Assembly: GCF_900100765.1 (NCBI RefSeq)
Contig: NZ_FNFO01000011.1
Span: 248,001-312,000 of the forward strand
DNA length: 64,000 bases
Direction of reading: 5' to 3'
Source: Catalinimonas alkaloidigena
GTDB taxonomy: Bacteria > Bacteroidota > Bacteroidia > Cytophagales > Flexibacteraceae
Every line of letters begins with the position of its first letter. Within the stretch, counting starts at the first letter, position 1. A program made the position numbers and the translations under genes. Positions 52,924-62,573 of the stretch are shown here, piece by piece. The notes below the pieces were generated by a model. It was not told where the DNA came from and ran no database searches. It worked only from the letters and a program-made list of their open reading frames with translations.

Positions 52924-54276
52924 TTACATCCGTTGCGCCCGGGGTTGCAGGTCGGTCAGCGCACCGATCTTCACCTTCTCGCCCGTCACGACACTCTCGC
53001 GGGCCGCTACGCCCAGCAGACACGCCATGGCACCGTCGCGCGTTCCGGCCGACTGTCGGTACGGATCTTCCATCGCCGGATTTTTAAAGATCTTGTCTTT
53101 TAGCCGCGTGTCGCCACCGCCGTGCCCGCCGCCGCCGTGCGAAATTTTGATCAGCTCCGTCTCTCCGAAGTTGCGCGTCAGGCGCAATTCGTCGTAGTCT
53201 TCGGCCTCCCAGGGCTGGCGCTCCTTTATCCACGCTTCGAGGCGTCCCTTGGTGCCGTTGAAGGCGATGCGGTAGCCTTCGTAAGGCGAGTACGTGGTGA
53301 GCGAGTAGCTTACCTGCACGCCGTTGGCGTATTGAATGGTGGCCGCCATTTTATCGTAAATATTGACGTCCTTGCGGAACACGCAGCCGTCGCGGTGGTA
53401 GCCGTCGTACTGTTCGTGGTCCACATACAGGTTCATGTACTGCTTGTTATCGGTGATGTCCCAGTAAAAATTGCACTTGTCTTTGTGTGGGCAGGGCCGG
53501 CAGTGGGTATGACGAAACGGGTTGTTGATGCCATAGTGCTCCAATTTGCCCAGCGCGAATACCTCTTCCGGATCGGACTCCAGCCACCAGTTGAGCAGGT
53601 CGAAATGGTGTGTGGCTTTATGAACGAACAACGTGCCGCCCATCTCACGCAGGCGGTGCCACCGGCGGAAATAATCGGCGCCGTGGGAAACGTCTAGGTA
53701 CCAGTGGAAGTCGGTAGAGGTGATTTCGCCAATGGCACCGTCGCGCAGCAGCTCGTAGAGTTTCTGCCGGTGTGGGGAGTAGCGGTAGTTGAACGTGACG
53801 GTCACCTTCTTGCCGGTGCGGCGCTCCGCATCCAGAATCGCCTGGCACTTGCGTGCGTCGGTGGTCATCGGCTTTTCGGTGATGATGTTGGCCCCCAACT
53901 CCATGCCGCGCACGATAAACTCGTGGTGGGTGGCGTCTACGGTGGTCACAATCAGCGTTTCCGGCTGCGTCTGCCGCATCATTTCCTCAAAATTGGTGAA
54001 GGTAGGACACTTCACGCCCATGTACTTCTTGGCATACGCCACCCGCCCGGGGTTGACGTCGCACAAACCGACAAATTCTACCAGATCGCCGTACGCCTCT
54101 ACCACGCTTTTTCCCCACATGCCCGTACCGCGACTGCCCGTGCCGACCATGGCCAGTTTGCGTTTGGCAGTTGGGGCCGGGACCGCCTGCGCCAAGAGCG
54201 GACTCGCAAGTAAACTTCCGGCTACGGCCGTGCTGGTGGTCGTCAGGAATTGACGCCTCGTAGAAAATGTGTTCAT
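52924..54276 (-). CDS. Exported Gfo/Idh/MocA-family oxidoreductase 3
   Basis: 450 residues. Tat signal TRRQFLTTTSTAVAG (6-20) ends LLAQAVPA. The Rossmann part has RKLAMVGTGSRGTGMWGKSV (about 39-58), TLIVTTVDATHHEFI and GANIITEKPMTTDARKC (about 130-146). The C-terminal part has TLFVHKATHHFDLLNWWLES. Between them a Cys/His cluster HCRPCPHKDKCNFYWD (about 270-285) may bind a metal or iron-sulfur cluster. A glycine/histidine stretch HGGGGHGGGD lies near residue 387. Start 54276 sets the Tat signal. Like its two relatives in this window it probably acts on an extracytoplasmic carbohydrate. Confidence 0.92.
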   Translation of the reverse strand: MNTFSTRRQFLTTTSTAVAGSLLASPLLAQAVPAPTAKRKLAMVGTGSRGTGMWGKSVVEAYGDLVEFVGLCDVNPGRVAYAKKYMGVKCPTFTNFEEMMRQTQPETLIVTTVDATHHEFIVRGMELGANIITEKPMTTDARKCQAILDAERRTGKKVTVTFNYRYSPHRQKLYELLRDGAIGEITSTDFHWYLDVSHGADYFRRWHRLREMGGTLFVHKATHHFDLLNWWLESDPEEVFALGKLEHYGINNPFRHTHCRPCPHKDKCNFYWDITDNKQYMNLYVDHEQYDGYHRDGCVFRKDVNIYDKMAATIQYANGVQVSYSLTTYSPYEGYRIAFNGTKGRLEAWIKERQPWEAEDYDELRLTRNFGETELIKISHGGGGHGGGDTRLKDKIFKNPAMEDPYRQSAGTRDGAMACLLGVAARESVVTGEKVKIGALTDLQPRAQRM

Positions 54277-54543
54277 GGTGTCGATCAGGTTTGAAACGTA
54301 GTTGCACCTACAAAGAGACAGGAGCGGTGGGAGTTTACTCACCGGAGGGGCAAATATTCGGGGCGGTGGCAGGGGGGCCTCCTGTAGATGGGAACGAAGG
54401 CGACAGGAGCAACAGGCTGTGCATCAGGGTTATGAGAAAAATCTTACTTCATCCTTCTTGAAAAATACTTTGGCGGACGTCGAGCCAACACGCTTTTTGC
54501 TTATGTTGCCACCTGATTTTTACTTTCTGTCGAACCAGCTTTT

Positions 54544-56640
54544 TTGTTGATCGTGCGATTCCCCTCTTTCTGCCGTCGGCTTCTCTGGATGTTGGTGGCC
54601 TTTTTGGGATGTGAACTGGGATGGAGCCAGTCGGCCCTGCGCCACCTCTACTTCAACAGTACAGAAAACATCGTCGCGCTTGATTTTGAGACCCAACCGC
54701 CCACGGTACAGTACACAGGCGTGGGGTCGGGCGGTTCGGTGGGTGAAGGCCTCGCGCACCTGGAAGATAGCACCGGAACGGTGGTGCTCTGGGTAAACGC
54801 CGGTGGTGTCTACGACCGCAACGGCGACCTGATGCCAGGCTCCGTCGGCATTTTTGCCGACCCTTCCGCCACCGAAATTGCCATTTGCCCTGTGCCCGGC
54901 GATCTGTCTCGCTATTTTCTGATTTACAATCAACTTCGTTCCGACAACCAGGAACACAGTCCTCTTTTCTATTCGATCGTGGACCTAGCGCAACGCAACG
55001 GGGCCGGAGATGTCACAGAGCTCAACCAGTCACTTGATGCACGTTCGCACGGCGAAGGCCTGGAGGTAGTTCCCATCCCGTGCAGTGACGACTATTGGGT
55101 GCTAGCCTATCGACGGTACGAAGGATTTGTACGTTTTCGCGTAACGGCGACAGGGCTGGGAACTGCGGAGCTGATCGCCCCTTTCGATGCAGCGCAGTCC
55201 GGTGGGCGTGGCGAACTTGACTATTATCAGGGGCGGTTAGGGTATGCCGTGGCCTACCGACAACGCATTTGGGTGGGGGACTTCGAGCCGGAAACCGGTG
55301 ACGTGCGCCGCGCCCGTTCGGTCAGTTTTTTGAGCTACGTGAGTCCTACCAAGTTTCAGGATACAGGCATGTATGGACTGGAATTTTCGCCCGATGGCAC
55401 CAAGGTCTACTGCACCGATTTTAACAACCGCGACTTGTTTGGTAATGTAGTGAATCCAAACCTGTTCTGTTACGACCTAGTGACCGACGAAATCCGTTCC
55501 TGGACCGTGCCGCTTGTGACCCAGGGGTGTACGGGCACGCCACAAGGACTGGGGCAAATCGAACTGGCCAGCGACGGCCGTTTGTACGTGACACAGGTGG
55601 GTGGGTGTGCCATCACCGTAATTCACCAGCCTGATTCGGTAGCACCGACGTTCACGATCATTCCCGTTGGTATGCCGTTGTCGCTCGGCATTTCAGACCA
55701 GATTCAAGCCCCGGTGTTGCGTCCGTTTCGGGTGGTCGCTGACCAGCAGCTTTGCGCGGGCGACGCAACGACGTTGTGGGCAACCGGTGGCCTCGCCTAC
55801 CAGTGGACGCCAGCGGCAGGATTGAGTGACCCGACCAGCGCCCGGCCGGTGGCTCGCCCCTTGGAAACCACGGTGTATACTGTGCGGGTCGATCGCGGAA
55901 ACGGCTGTGCCGATTCGGCCCGGGTGCGCATCGCGGTGAGCCCGTTGCCGACCCTGGCTATGGATGATCTGGTCGTGTGTACCGGCGACTCCGTGGCTCT
56001 TCCGGTCGAGTGGCAAGCGCACGTCACGTACCAACTGACCCATGCGGATTCTGTCTGGTCGCTCCCGTCATCGCAGTTCCTTGCCGCACCGGGTGTCTAC
56101 ACGCTGACGGCTACGAACGAAGCCGGTTGTGCGGTCGCCGATACGTTTGAGGTACGGCAGCATCTTGGCTCATCTGCCGGGCTGCCGTCTGAACGTATGT
56201 TTTGTGGTCCGCCCCCGTACGTGCTGGGGGGAAGTAAGGAGCCCAACGTCACATATCGCTGGTCGACAGGGGCTACCACCCCCACTATCGAAGCCGACAG
56301 TTCCGGGCTTTACTGGCTTGAAGCTACCAACGGCCTGTGTACGGTACGCGATACGGTATACGTGACCATTGCAGTGCCACCGCGGTCCTACAACGTAATC
56401 ACCCCGAATGGCGACGGGCGAAACGAGTTCCTCGATTTCGGTCGGCTGGCGCCGTCAAGCGGTTTGTTCATTTACAACCGCTGGGGGAAACAGGTCTACG
56501 TCTCCAACAATTACCAGAACGACTGGCAGGCACGCAACACGGCTGGCGAACCCTTGCCGGGCGGTGTTTATTACTACTTTTTGCATCTCAATTCTGATTG
56601 CGGCGACAGCTTCAAAGGCTGGGTGGAGGTGGTGCGATGA
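54544..56640 (+). CDS. Secreted protein with gliding-motility C-terminal domain (T9SS type B)
   Basis: Up to 698 residues. A hydrophobic signal (LLWMLVAFLGCELGWSQS) is followed by a beta-propeller-like region (YSIVDLAQRNG, YGLEFSPDGTKVYCTDFNN, about 270-290) and two Ig-like or PKD-like modules (LCAGDATTLWATGGLAYQW, about 403-421; VVCTGDSVALP). The final domain ITPNGDGRNEFLDFGRLAPS to GGVYYYFLHLNSDC is the gliding-motility-associated type B sorting domain. No ATG fits the signal peptide fully: TTG 54544 or GTG 54553 are likely starts, ATG 54589 would leave a very short signal. Cell-surface protein, function unknown. Confidence 0.82.
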   Translation: MLIVRFPSFCRRLLWMLVAFLGCELGWSQSALRHLYFNSTENIVALDFETQPPTVQYTGVGSGGSVGEGLAHLEDSTGTVVLWVNAGGVYDRNGDLMPGSVGIFADPSATEIAICPVPGDLSRYFLIYNQLRSDNQEHSPLFYSIVDLAQRNGAGDVTELNQSLDARSHGEGLEVVPIPCSDDYWVLAYRRYEGFVRFRVTATGLGTAELIAPFDAAQSGGRGELDYYQGRLGYAVAYRQRIWVGDFEPETGDVRRARSVSFLSYVSPTKFQDTGMYGLEFSPDGTKVYCTDFNNRDLFGNVVNPNLFCYDLVTDEIRSWTVPLVTQGCTGTPQGLGQIELASDGRLYVTQVGGCAITVIHQPDSVAPTFTIIPVGMPLSLGISDQIQAPVLRPFRVVADQQLCAGDATTLWATGGLAYQWTPAAGLSDPTSARPVARPLETTVYTVRVDRGNGCADSARVRIAVSPLPTLAMDDLVVCTGDSVALPVEWQAHVTYQLTHADSVWSLPSSQFLAAPGVYTLTATNEAGCAVADTFEVRQHLGSSAGLPSERMFCGPPPYVLGGSKEPNVTYRWSTGATTPTIEADSSGLYWLEATNGLCTVRDTVYVTIAVPPRSYNVITPNGDGRNEFLDFGRLAPSSGLFIYNRWGKQVYVSNNYQNDWQARNTAGEPLPGGVYYYFLHLNSDCGDSFKGWVEVVR

Positions 56641-56816
56641 GGAAGACTAAATCGTTTCAACGCAATGCAGCAATTCGTTACGTGTCTCTGTCGGCTACGG
56701 AAGAGGCGCTTAATCAGGCAAAACCGGAGAATGGGCAGAATTTGAAGGAAACCAGATACAAGAGAGCCACGACATTCATAAGGCTGGACCGGCAGAAGTC
56801 GCTCCGACCAGAATAG
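56637..56816 (+). CDS. Possible small basic protein overlapping the upstream stop
   Basis: 59 codons starting at an ATGA overlap with the stop of the preceding gene, which would allow coupling. The product is basic and polar (for example MRKTKSFQRNAAIRYVSLSA), with no family recognised. It may be a chance frame. Confidence 0.2.
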   Translation: MRKTKSFQRNAAIRYVSLSATEEALNQAKPENGQNLKETRYKRATTFIRLDRQKSLRPE

Positions 56817-56902
56817 CTTGTTAGCTCTTAAAAATTGCGGGTGTAGACCCGCTGCACGCCCAAGAGTAAGCGCAGTTAGTTCGATAAATTCAATCAGACA
56901 AA

Positions 56903-59900
56903 ATGCTTCAGAAAACTACACTTTTCCTGTTTCTATTAATGGCTGTTAGCGCCTTTGGGCAAGCACCAGGCTATGAAATGCAGACAATTTTAGGGTCGTA
57001 TTTTAAAAATCCAAGTGATTTGGCCGTGGGCGCTGATGGTGAATTTTATGTTCTAGAGAATCCCTATATAGCTAAAATCAGTGCAGATGGAAAACATCAA
57101 GGGTGGATTGAGCCGAGTGGGGGATCGGAAGATCGAATATTCGTAGATGAGAAGCAAAACTTGTTTTTGATAGCAGAAGCAGGAATCTATGAGCAACTAT
57201 ACAAGTTTGACAGTGCAGGTAATTTCGTGATGGAAATAACCTTTCCTGAACCGGAGCACACGTATCACATTGATGCACTTCGCGCGGATGGGGAACAACA
57301 TTTGTATGTGCTGATTCATAAAGAAGTGGGTAGATCATACTTATCAAAAGTATTACAGTTTGATGCCGAAGGAAATTACTTGAATGAGATAGTGTTGGAT
57401 ATAATAGAGGAGGGTTATAGTTACAATGATTTGGCCTTTGATGCTATCGGGAATATTTATGCGCTGGAATCAGGGCACTACAGGATTAATAAATTCTCTT
57501 CATCAGGTAGGTTTTTGAGCCATATCATGGCTACAGGGACAAGCCACTTCTATAAAAGTCTAGAAGTAGACGGAAATGGTGTGGTAAACGCTGGGTACTC
57601 AGACGGGATCGATCAGTTTGATGCGGACGGGCAATTTTTGAGAGCAATTTTAGCGGGTCGGGAAGTGATAGCCCTGGCGATTGATCAAAAAAATAAAAAG
57701 ATACTTCATGTACTGATAGATGATCCTTACCAGGCTATTATGTCGATTGAAAATGGAGAAATTACAACAGTTATCGAACAACAGAAGTGGCCTCAAAAAG
57801 AATATCAAGGGATCGCGTTTGACCGGTACAACAACTGCTACCTGTTTGAATCCGATCACCAACAAATTGTCAAATATACTCCTGCTGGGACACTCATAGG
57901 ACAGTTACCCTTAAAAATGAATAAGGATGGGCGTTTCCTAGACCCTGTCATGATGCTACTGGACCGATTTGGTGATTTTTATCTGCTGGAAGAAAAACGT
58001 CTGTTGAAATTCTCAGGCGCTGGAAACCTGCTCTATGAGATTTCTGATTTTGGCCCCACTGACACACATTATGCTTTCAAAGGCATAGCACTGACACCTA
58101 CAGGGCAACTGTACATTGCTGATAACGCTGGGAATTGTGTTCGTAAGCTTGATGCGACTGGCAAGTACCTGGACAGCTTCAAGACTACGGGGCAGGGTGC
58201 CGAACTCTTAAATGGACCGCAAGGTGTTACTCTAGACGAGGCCGGTAATGTATATGTAGCACAGCAAGATGGGCGCAACGTGCAAAAGTTCTCTTCTGAC
58301 GGCCAGTTTCTGCAACATTTTGGAAAACCGAGTTCTTTTTATCGTGGTGATGAACCGGAAGGAATCATTATCGATGCCTACGGTAATGTGTGGACCACTA
58401 CGGCGAACGATTGGCAGTTGCGTGTGTGGAACAGTCAAGGTGATCTTCTGTCAGAAACATCCATATGGTCAAATCACTTGATCGCGATTAGTCCTAATAA
58501 GGGGATAATGGGAGTTACTTGTAATTGGCTAACCCATGTTGTTTATCAGTACACGAATCGGGAATACCTGCCTACTGCGTTCAGCACAATCACCGGAAGA
58601 GTATACGGAGATAACAACGAAAACTGTAAATGGGATACGAGTGATACAAAATTTAACCAAAGCATTATTACCGTGCAGCCGGGGTCCTATTATGGTTACC
58701 CTGATCAGGAAGGGCGCTACGCAATTCAGGTTGATACTGGTACATATTATGTCAATCAACTACTTCCTGACCTGAAACGATGGCAATGGGTAGAACAAAC
58801 CTGCCCGACTAACCCGTCTTATCACCGGGTGCAGGTTTCCACACAAGATACCACGGTAACGGATATTGATTTTGGTAACTATTTGGTTCAAGTGCCCTAT
58901 CTCACCGTTGCGGTCTCTTCTGATCGACGTCGTCGGTGTTTCAGGAGCACCACCACGGTGCGCTATACCAACGATGGGGCCGCTCCCGCTTCGCCTGTGG
59001 AAGTGAAAGTAAAATATCCGGAGTATGTGGTGCCTATTTCCAGTACCATGCCCTGGAGTCGGGTAGAAGACGACAACGTCTATGTCTTTGTGTTGGGAAC
59101 ATTGGCACCGCATCGGTTCGGGACGATTCAAATTACCGACTCGGTGGTCTGCGGCATCGACTCCATTCGTGGCCTGACCCAGTGCACCGAAGCCCAAATT
59201 TTTCCACGTAATCTGCGGGACGTCGACCCGAACTGGGACCAGTCGGAAGTGAAGCTGACCGCCACCTGCCTGGACAACGGCTTTGTGCGCTTTGTGGTTC
59301 GGAACCAGGGCTTGGCCATGCAGGACAGTAGCGCCTACCGGCTCTACCTGGATGCGCAACTGGTCTATCAAGCCAAGCTGAAGTTGGTAGCTGACGACAG
59401 CCTGGTGTTTCGTGTGCCGGTCAACGGCCAGACCGTACGGCTGGAAGCCGATCAGCGTCCGGGGCATCCGTACCAGCAGCAGACTCACCTCACACTGGAG
59501 GGCTGTGGGACCAATGTTGAGGGAGCCATCAGCTACGGCTACGTGGCGCAACTGCCGCCGGACGACGAGCCAGAGGAAATAAGTGTTTCGTGCTTACCCA
59601 TCATCGATTCGTTTGATCCCAACGACAAGTTAGCGTTGCCGACGGGGCGCTTTGCACAGCATTACCTACGGCCCGACGTCGCGCTCCAGTACACAATTCG
59701 CTTCCAGAATACGGGTACCGATACGGCCTACCGCGTTGTGATCGTCGATACGCTCGATGCCGGACTGGACTTATCAACGCTGCAGCAGGGTGCATCATCA
59801 CATCCGTATCAGTTCTCGCTTTCCGGCAAAGGGCGGGCAGTGCTGACCTGGACATTTACCGATATCGACCTACCGGACTCTACGCGGAACGAACCCGCCA

Positions 59901-60361
59901 GCCACGGGTACGTGAGTTTCTCCATTCGGCCCTACGACACGCTGCCGGAGTTAACGCGGGTGGAAAACGAAGCTGACATTTACTTTGACTTCAACGCGCC
60001 GGTGCATACCAACCTAGTGTTCCATACGCTGACCGACAGTGTATTCGCCGATTTTACAAAAATGCCTCCTATTGAATTTGAAGCGGTGACCACGACCTCT
60101 GCCGCTCTGGATCGCCACGTGCAGCTCTATCCCAATCCCAGTGCCGGGTACTTCCAACTGAAGTGGGCAGAAGCTCCGCACGGAAGTCTGACCCTGGAAG
60201 TGGTAGACCTGATGGGGCGGACCGTGTGGCGTAAGTCCGTCCGCAACCAACAGGAAGTGCTAGAAGAAGCGATTGATCTCCGTCTGCAACCGGCCGGCCT
60301 TTACAGCCTGCGCGTACAAACCCCCGCCGGGCAGCTGCTGCGTAAGATCGTGATCCAGTAG
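56903..60361 (+). CDS. Large NHL-propeller T9SS cargo protein
   Basis: 1152 residues. Signal peptide about 1-20 (LLMAVSAFGQ). An NHL-repeat propeller (about 25-555) has blocks like GTLIGQLPLKMNKDGRFLDP, GVTLDEAGNVYVAQQDGRNV and GIIIDAYGNVWT. A carboxypeptidase-like/SdrD-like module follows (ITGRVYGDNNENCKWDTSDT, about 565-584), then a DUF11/DUF7619-type repeat region with DSFDPNDKLALP (about 901) and LQYTIRFQNTGTDTAYRVVI. A type A T9SS domain (LYPNPSAGYFQLKW to LRKIVIQ) ends it. The first ~1.95 kb is AT-rich with different codon use, and composition changes near 58870 to the GC-rich chromosomal type. Probably a surface adhesin-like protein. Confidence 0.85.
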   Translation: MLQKTTLFLFLLMAVSAFGQAPGYEMQTILGSYFKNPSDLAVGADGEFYVLENPYIAKISADGKHQGWIEPSGGSEDRIFVDEKQNLFLIAEAGIYEQLYKFDSAGNFVMEITFPEPEHTYHIDALRADGEQHLYVLIHKEVGRSYLSKVLQFDAEGNYLNEIVLDIIEEGYSYNDLAFDAIGNIYALESGHYRINKFSSSGRFLSHIMATGTSHFYKSLEVDGNGVVNAGYSDGIDQFDADGQFLRAILAGREVIALAIDQKNKKILHVLIDDPYQAIMSIENGEITTVIEQQKWPQKEYQGIAFDRYNNCYLFESDHQQIVKYTPAGTLIGQLPLKMNKDGRFLDPVMMLLDRFGDFYLLEEKRLLKFSGAGNLLYEISDFGPTDTHYAFKGIALTPTGQLYIADNAGNCVRKLDATGKYLDSFKTTGQGAELLNGPQGVTLDEAGNVYVAQQDGRNVQKFSSDGQFLQHFGKPSSFYRGDEPEGIIIDAYGNVWTTTANDWQLRVWNSQGDLLSETSIWSNHLIAISPNKGIMGVTCNWLTHVVYQYTNREYLPTAFSTITGRVYGDNNENCKWDTSDTKFNQSIITVQPGSYYGYPDQEGRYAIQVDTGTYYVNQLLPDLKRWQWVEQTCPTNPSYHRVQVSTQDTTVTDIDFGNYLVQVPYLTVAVSSDRRRRCFRSTTTVRYTNDGAAPASPVEVKVKYPEYVVPISSTMPWSRVEDDNVYVFVLGTLAPHRFGTIQITDSVVCGIDSIRGLTQCTEAQIFPRNLRDVDPNWDQSEVKLTATCLDNGFVRFVVRNQGLAMQDSSAYRLYLDAQLVYQAKLKLVADDSLVFRVPVNGQTVRLEADQRPGHPYQQQTHLTLEGCGTNVEGAISYGYVAQLPPDDEPEEISVSCLPIIDSFDPNDKLALPTGRFAQHYLRPDVALQYTIRFQNTGTDTAYRVVIVDTLDAGLDLSTLQQGASSHPYQFSLSGKGRAVLTWTFTDIDLPDSTRNEPASHGYVSFSIRPYDTLPELTRVENEADIYFDFNAPVHTNLVFHTLTDSVFADFTKMPPIEFEAVTTTSAALDRHVQLYPNPSAGYFQLKWAEAPHGSLTLEVVDLMGRTVWRKSVRNQQEVLEEAIDLRLQPAGLYSLRVQTPAGQLLRKIVIQ

Positions 60362-60460
60362 CGCCACCGCTTCGGCAAAAAGCGGGTGACAATTCCGCGA
60401 ATCTTGGATCTTTGTGTCGTCGGCTCGGTTGAGTCGGCGGCACCAACCCCCTTCATTCGT

Positions 60461-61303
60461 ATGCATTACTCGCTTCCTTTGGCCCTGGCGTTGGGCCTTC
60501 TGCTCGTCGCCTGCCAATCGGCTCCTTCCGACACCAGTACTTCGGCTGAGGCCATGGCCGATGCGACGCCGGGTGCGGCGTACCAACTGGTCTGGAGCGA
60601 CGAGTTCGATGGCGAGCACCTCGACACTACCAAGTGGAACTACAACGTGGGAGGGCACGGCTGGGGCAACAACGAATTGCAGTTTTATACCGACGCGCGT
60701 CCCGAAAACGCGCGTCTGGCAGGCGGAACACTGCGGATTACGGCAATCCACGAACCCTGGGAAGGTAAGGAATTTACCTCGGCGCGCCTGACCACGAAAG
60801 GCAAAGCCGACTGGACCTACGGACGTTTCGAAATACGCGCCAAGCTGCCTTCGGGCGTGGGAACGTGGCCGGCCATCTGGCTGCTCTACACCGATAAAGA
60901 ATATGGCAACCAAGGGTGGCCCGACAACGGTGAAATCGACATCATGGAAGAGGTGGGGTACGATCCGGACGTGATCCACTCCACGATACACGACAAAGCG
61001 TTTAACCACAGCATCGGCACGCAGGTGGGGGATACGCTCCGCATTCCTACGGCGCGCTCGGCGTTTCATGTGTACCGCACCGACTGGACGCCCGACTCCA
61101 TCATCTCCTATATCGACGACCAACGTTATTTTGCGTTCGGCAACACCGGCGAGGGGTGGGAGGAGTGGCCATTCGACCACGACCACCACTTGCTACTCAA
61201 CGTGGCGGTGGGCGGCAACTGGGGCGGCCAGCAGGGCGTGGACACCACGGCCTTTCCTACCGCCATGGAAGTCGATTACGTGCGGGTATACCAACAGAAA
61301 TAA
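60461..61303 (+). CDS. GH16-family beta-glucanase lipoprotein
   Basis: 280 residues. Lipoprotein signal with lipobox LLVAC (Cys about 18). The GH16 jelly-roll includes LVWSDEFDGEHLDTTKW (about 42-58), GWGNNELQFYTDARPENARL, and the catalytic ExDxxE as GEIDIMEEVGY (about 157-167, Glu-Ile-Asp-Ile-Met-Glu). WPAIWLLYTD and FDHDHHLLLNVAVGGNWGG complete it. It would hydrolyse beta-1,3 or mixed-linkage glucan such as laminarin at the outer membrane. Start 60461 gives the lipobox; the longer frame does not. It abuts the convergent gene at 61304. Confidence 0.93.
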   Translation: MHYSLPLALALGLLLVACQSAPSDTSTSAEAMADATPGAAYQLVWSDEFDGEHLDTTKWNYNVGGHGWGNNELQFYTDARPENARLAGGTLRITAIHEPWEGKEFTSARLTTKGKADWTYGRFEIRAKLPSGVGTWPAIWLLYTDKEYGNQGWPDNGEIDIMEEVGYDPDVIHSTIHDKAFNHSIGTQVGDTLRIPTARSAFHVYRTDWTPDSIISYIDDQRYFAFGNTGEGWEEWPFDHDHHLLLNVAVGGNWGGQQGVDTTAFPTAMEVDYVRVYQQK

Positions 61304-62536
61304 TTACCCGAAGAATAGATAGGCGATGAAAATGCCCGAGATGATGGCGGCAAAGTCGGCAATCAGGCCGCAGGTAACGGCGTAGCGGGTGTTTCGGATG
61401 TTGACCGAACCAAAGTAGACGGCCAGGATGTAGAACGTGGTGTCCGTCGCCCCCTGAATGGTGGAAACCAGCCGCCCGGCAAACGAATCGGCTCCTTCGG
61501 CTTGCATCAGATCGACCATCAGTCCGCGCGCGCCACTTCCGCTGAGGGGCTTCATCAGGGCGGTGGGCAGGGCCGCCACAAAACGTGTATCGACGCCCAG
61601 GCTTCCGAAGAACGCGGCCAGCCCGTTCTGGATGTAGTCGAGCGCGCCGCAGGCTCGGAACACCCCGATGGCCACGAGTACCGCCACCAAGTACGGAATG
61701 ATTTTAACGGCCACCTGAAATCCCTCTTTGGCCCCTTCGATAAATGTGTCGTAGACGTTGATGCCCTTGCGCCACGCCAATCCGATGAACGCGGCGATGA
61801 TAGTGAACAGAATCAGGTTACCCACAATGGTAGAAACCCGGTTGATGGCCCCCGAATCCAGCGTGGCGAAATACCAGATGATGCCCGCGATGAAGAGCGA
61901 AAGGCCGCCCAGGTAAGCCAGCACCACCGGATGGAATAAGTTGATGCGTTGGTAGAGCGAGACGGCGATCAGCCCCGCCATAGTGGAGAAAAACGTGGTG
62001 AGCAGAATGGGAATGAAAATGTCGGCCGGGTTGGCGGCTCCGAGTTCGGCCCGGTACGTCATGATCGAAATCGGGATCAAGGTCAGGCCGGACGTGTTCA
62101 GTACCAGAAACATGATCTGCGCGTTCGAAGCGGTTTCGGGCGTGGGGTTGAGTTCCTGCAACTCTTCCATGGCCTTGAGGCCGAGCGGCGTGGCAGCATT
62201 GTCAAGGCCCAGCATGTTGGCCGAGAAGTTCATCAGAATGGAGCCGAACACCGGATGGCCCGCGGGCACTTCCGGAAAGAGCCGGTGGAAGAGGGGCCCG
62301 ATCAGTTTTGCTAAAATGCGAATCATGCCGCCTGCTTCGCCGATCTTCATCAGGCCTAGCCAGAGCGTCAGCACACCCGTCAGGCCCAGGGATATCTCAA
62401 AGCCGGTTTTGGCCATATCGAACGTGGCGGACACCATGTTGGGGAAAACTTCGGCGTCCCCCAGAAAGATCAGTCGAATCAAACCGACGACAAAGGCAAT
62501 GAGAAAAAAGGCAATCCAGATGTAGTTGAGCACCAT
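61304..62536 (-). CDS. Nucleoside-recognition (SpmA/SpmB-like) membrane protein
   Basis: 410-residue polytopic membrane protein. Its two halves resemble SpmA and SpmB: GEAGGMIRILAKLIGPLFHR (about 67-86) and NMLGLDNAATPLGLKAMEEL (about 110-129) are SpmA-type, and GVDTRFVAALPTALMKPLSG with ARGLMVDLMQA (about 322-352) are SpmB-type. The ATDTTFYILAVYFGSV motif (about 364-379) contains the nucleoside-recognition signature. Fusions like this are common in Bacteroidota. The transported molecule is unknown; in Firmicutes the pair is needed in spores. It shares a divergent control region with the XRE gene. Confidence 0.9.
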   Translation of the reverse strand: MVLNYIWIAFFLIAFVVGLIRLIFLGDAEVFPNMVSATFDMAKTGFEISLGLTGVLTLWLGLMKIGEAGGMIRILAKLIGPLFHRLFPEVPAGHPVFGSILMNFSANMLGLDNAATPLGLKAMEELQELNPTPETASNAQIMFLVLNTSGLTLIPISIMTYRAELGAANPADIFIPILLTTFFSTMAGLIAVSLYQRINLFHPVVLAYLGGLSLFIAGIIWYFATLDSGAINRVSTIVGNLILFTIIAAFIGLAWRKGINVYDTFIEGAKEGFQVAVKIIPYLVAVLVAIGVFRACGALDYIQNGLAAFFGSLGVDTRFVAALPTALMKPLSGSGARGLMVDLMQAEGADSFAGRLVSTIQGATDTTFYILAVYFGSVNIRNTRYAVTCGLIADFAAIISGIFIAYLFFG

Positions 62537-62544
62537 AGGCGTAA

Positions 62545-62569
62545 TTTTGCTAATTCCTTTTTAGCAAAA
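62545..62569. promoter_or_regulatory. Palindromic operator candidate
   Basis: TTTTGCTAA (62545-62553), spacer TTCCTTT, TTAGCAAAA (62561-62569): a perfect 9-bp inverted repeat in the 111-bp gap between the divergent spm-like and XRE genes. A -7-like box starts 5 bp later. Placement and symmetry fit a dimeric repressor site. Confidence 0.55.
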
Positions 62570-62573
62570 AGGA

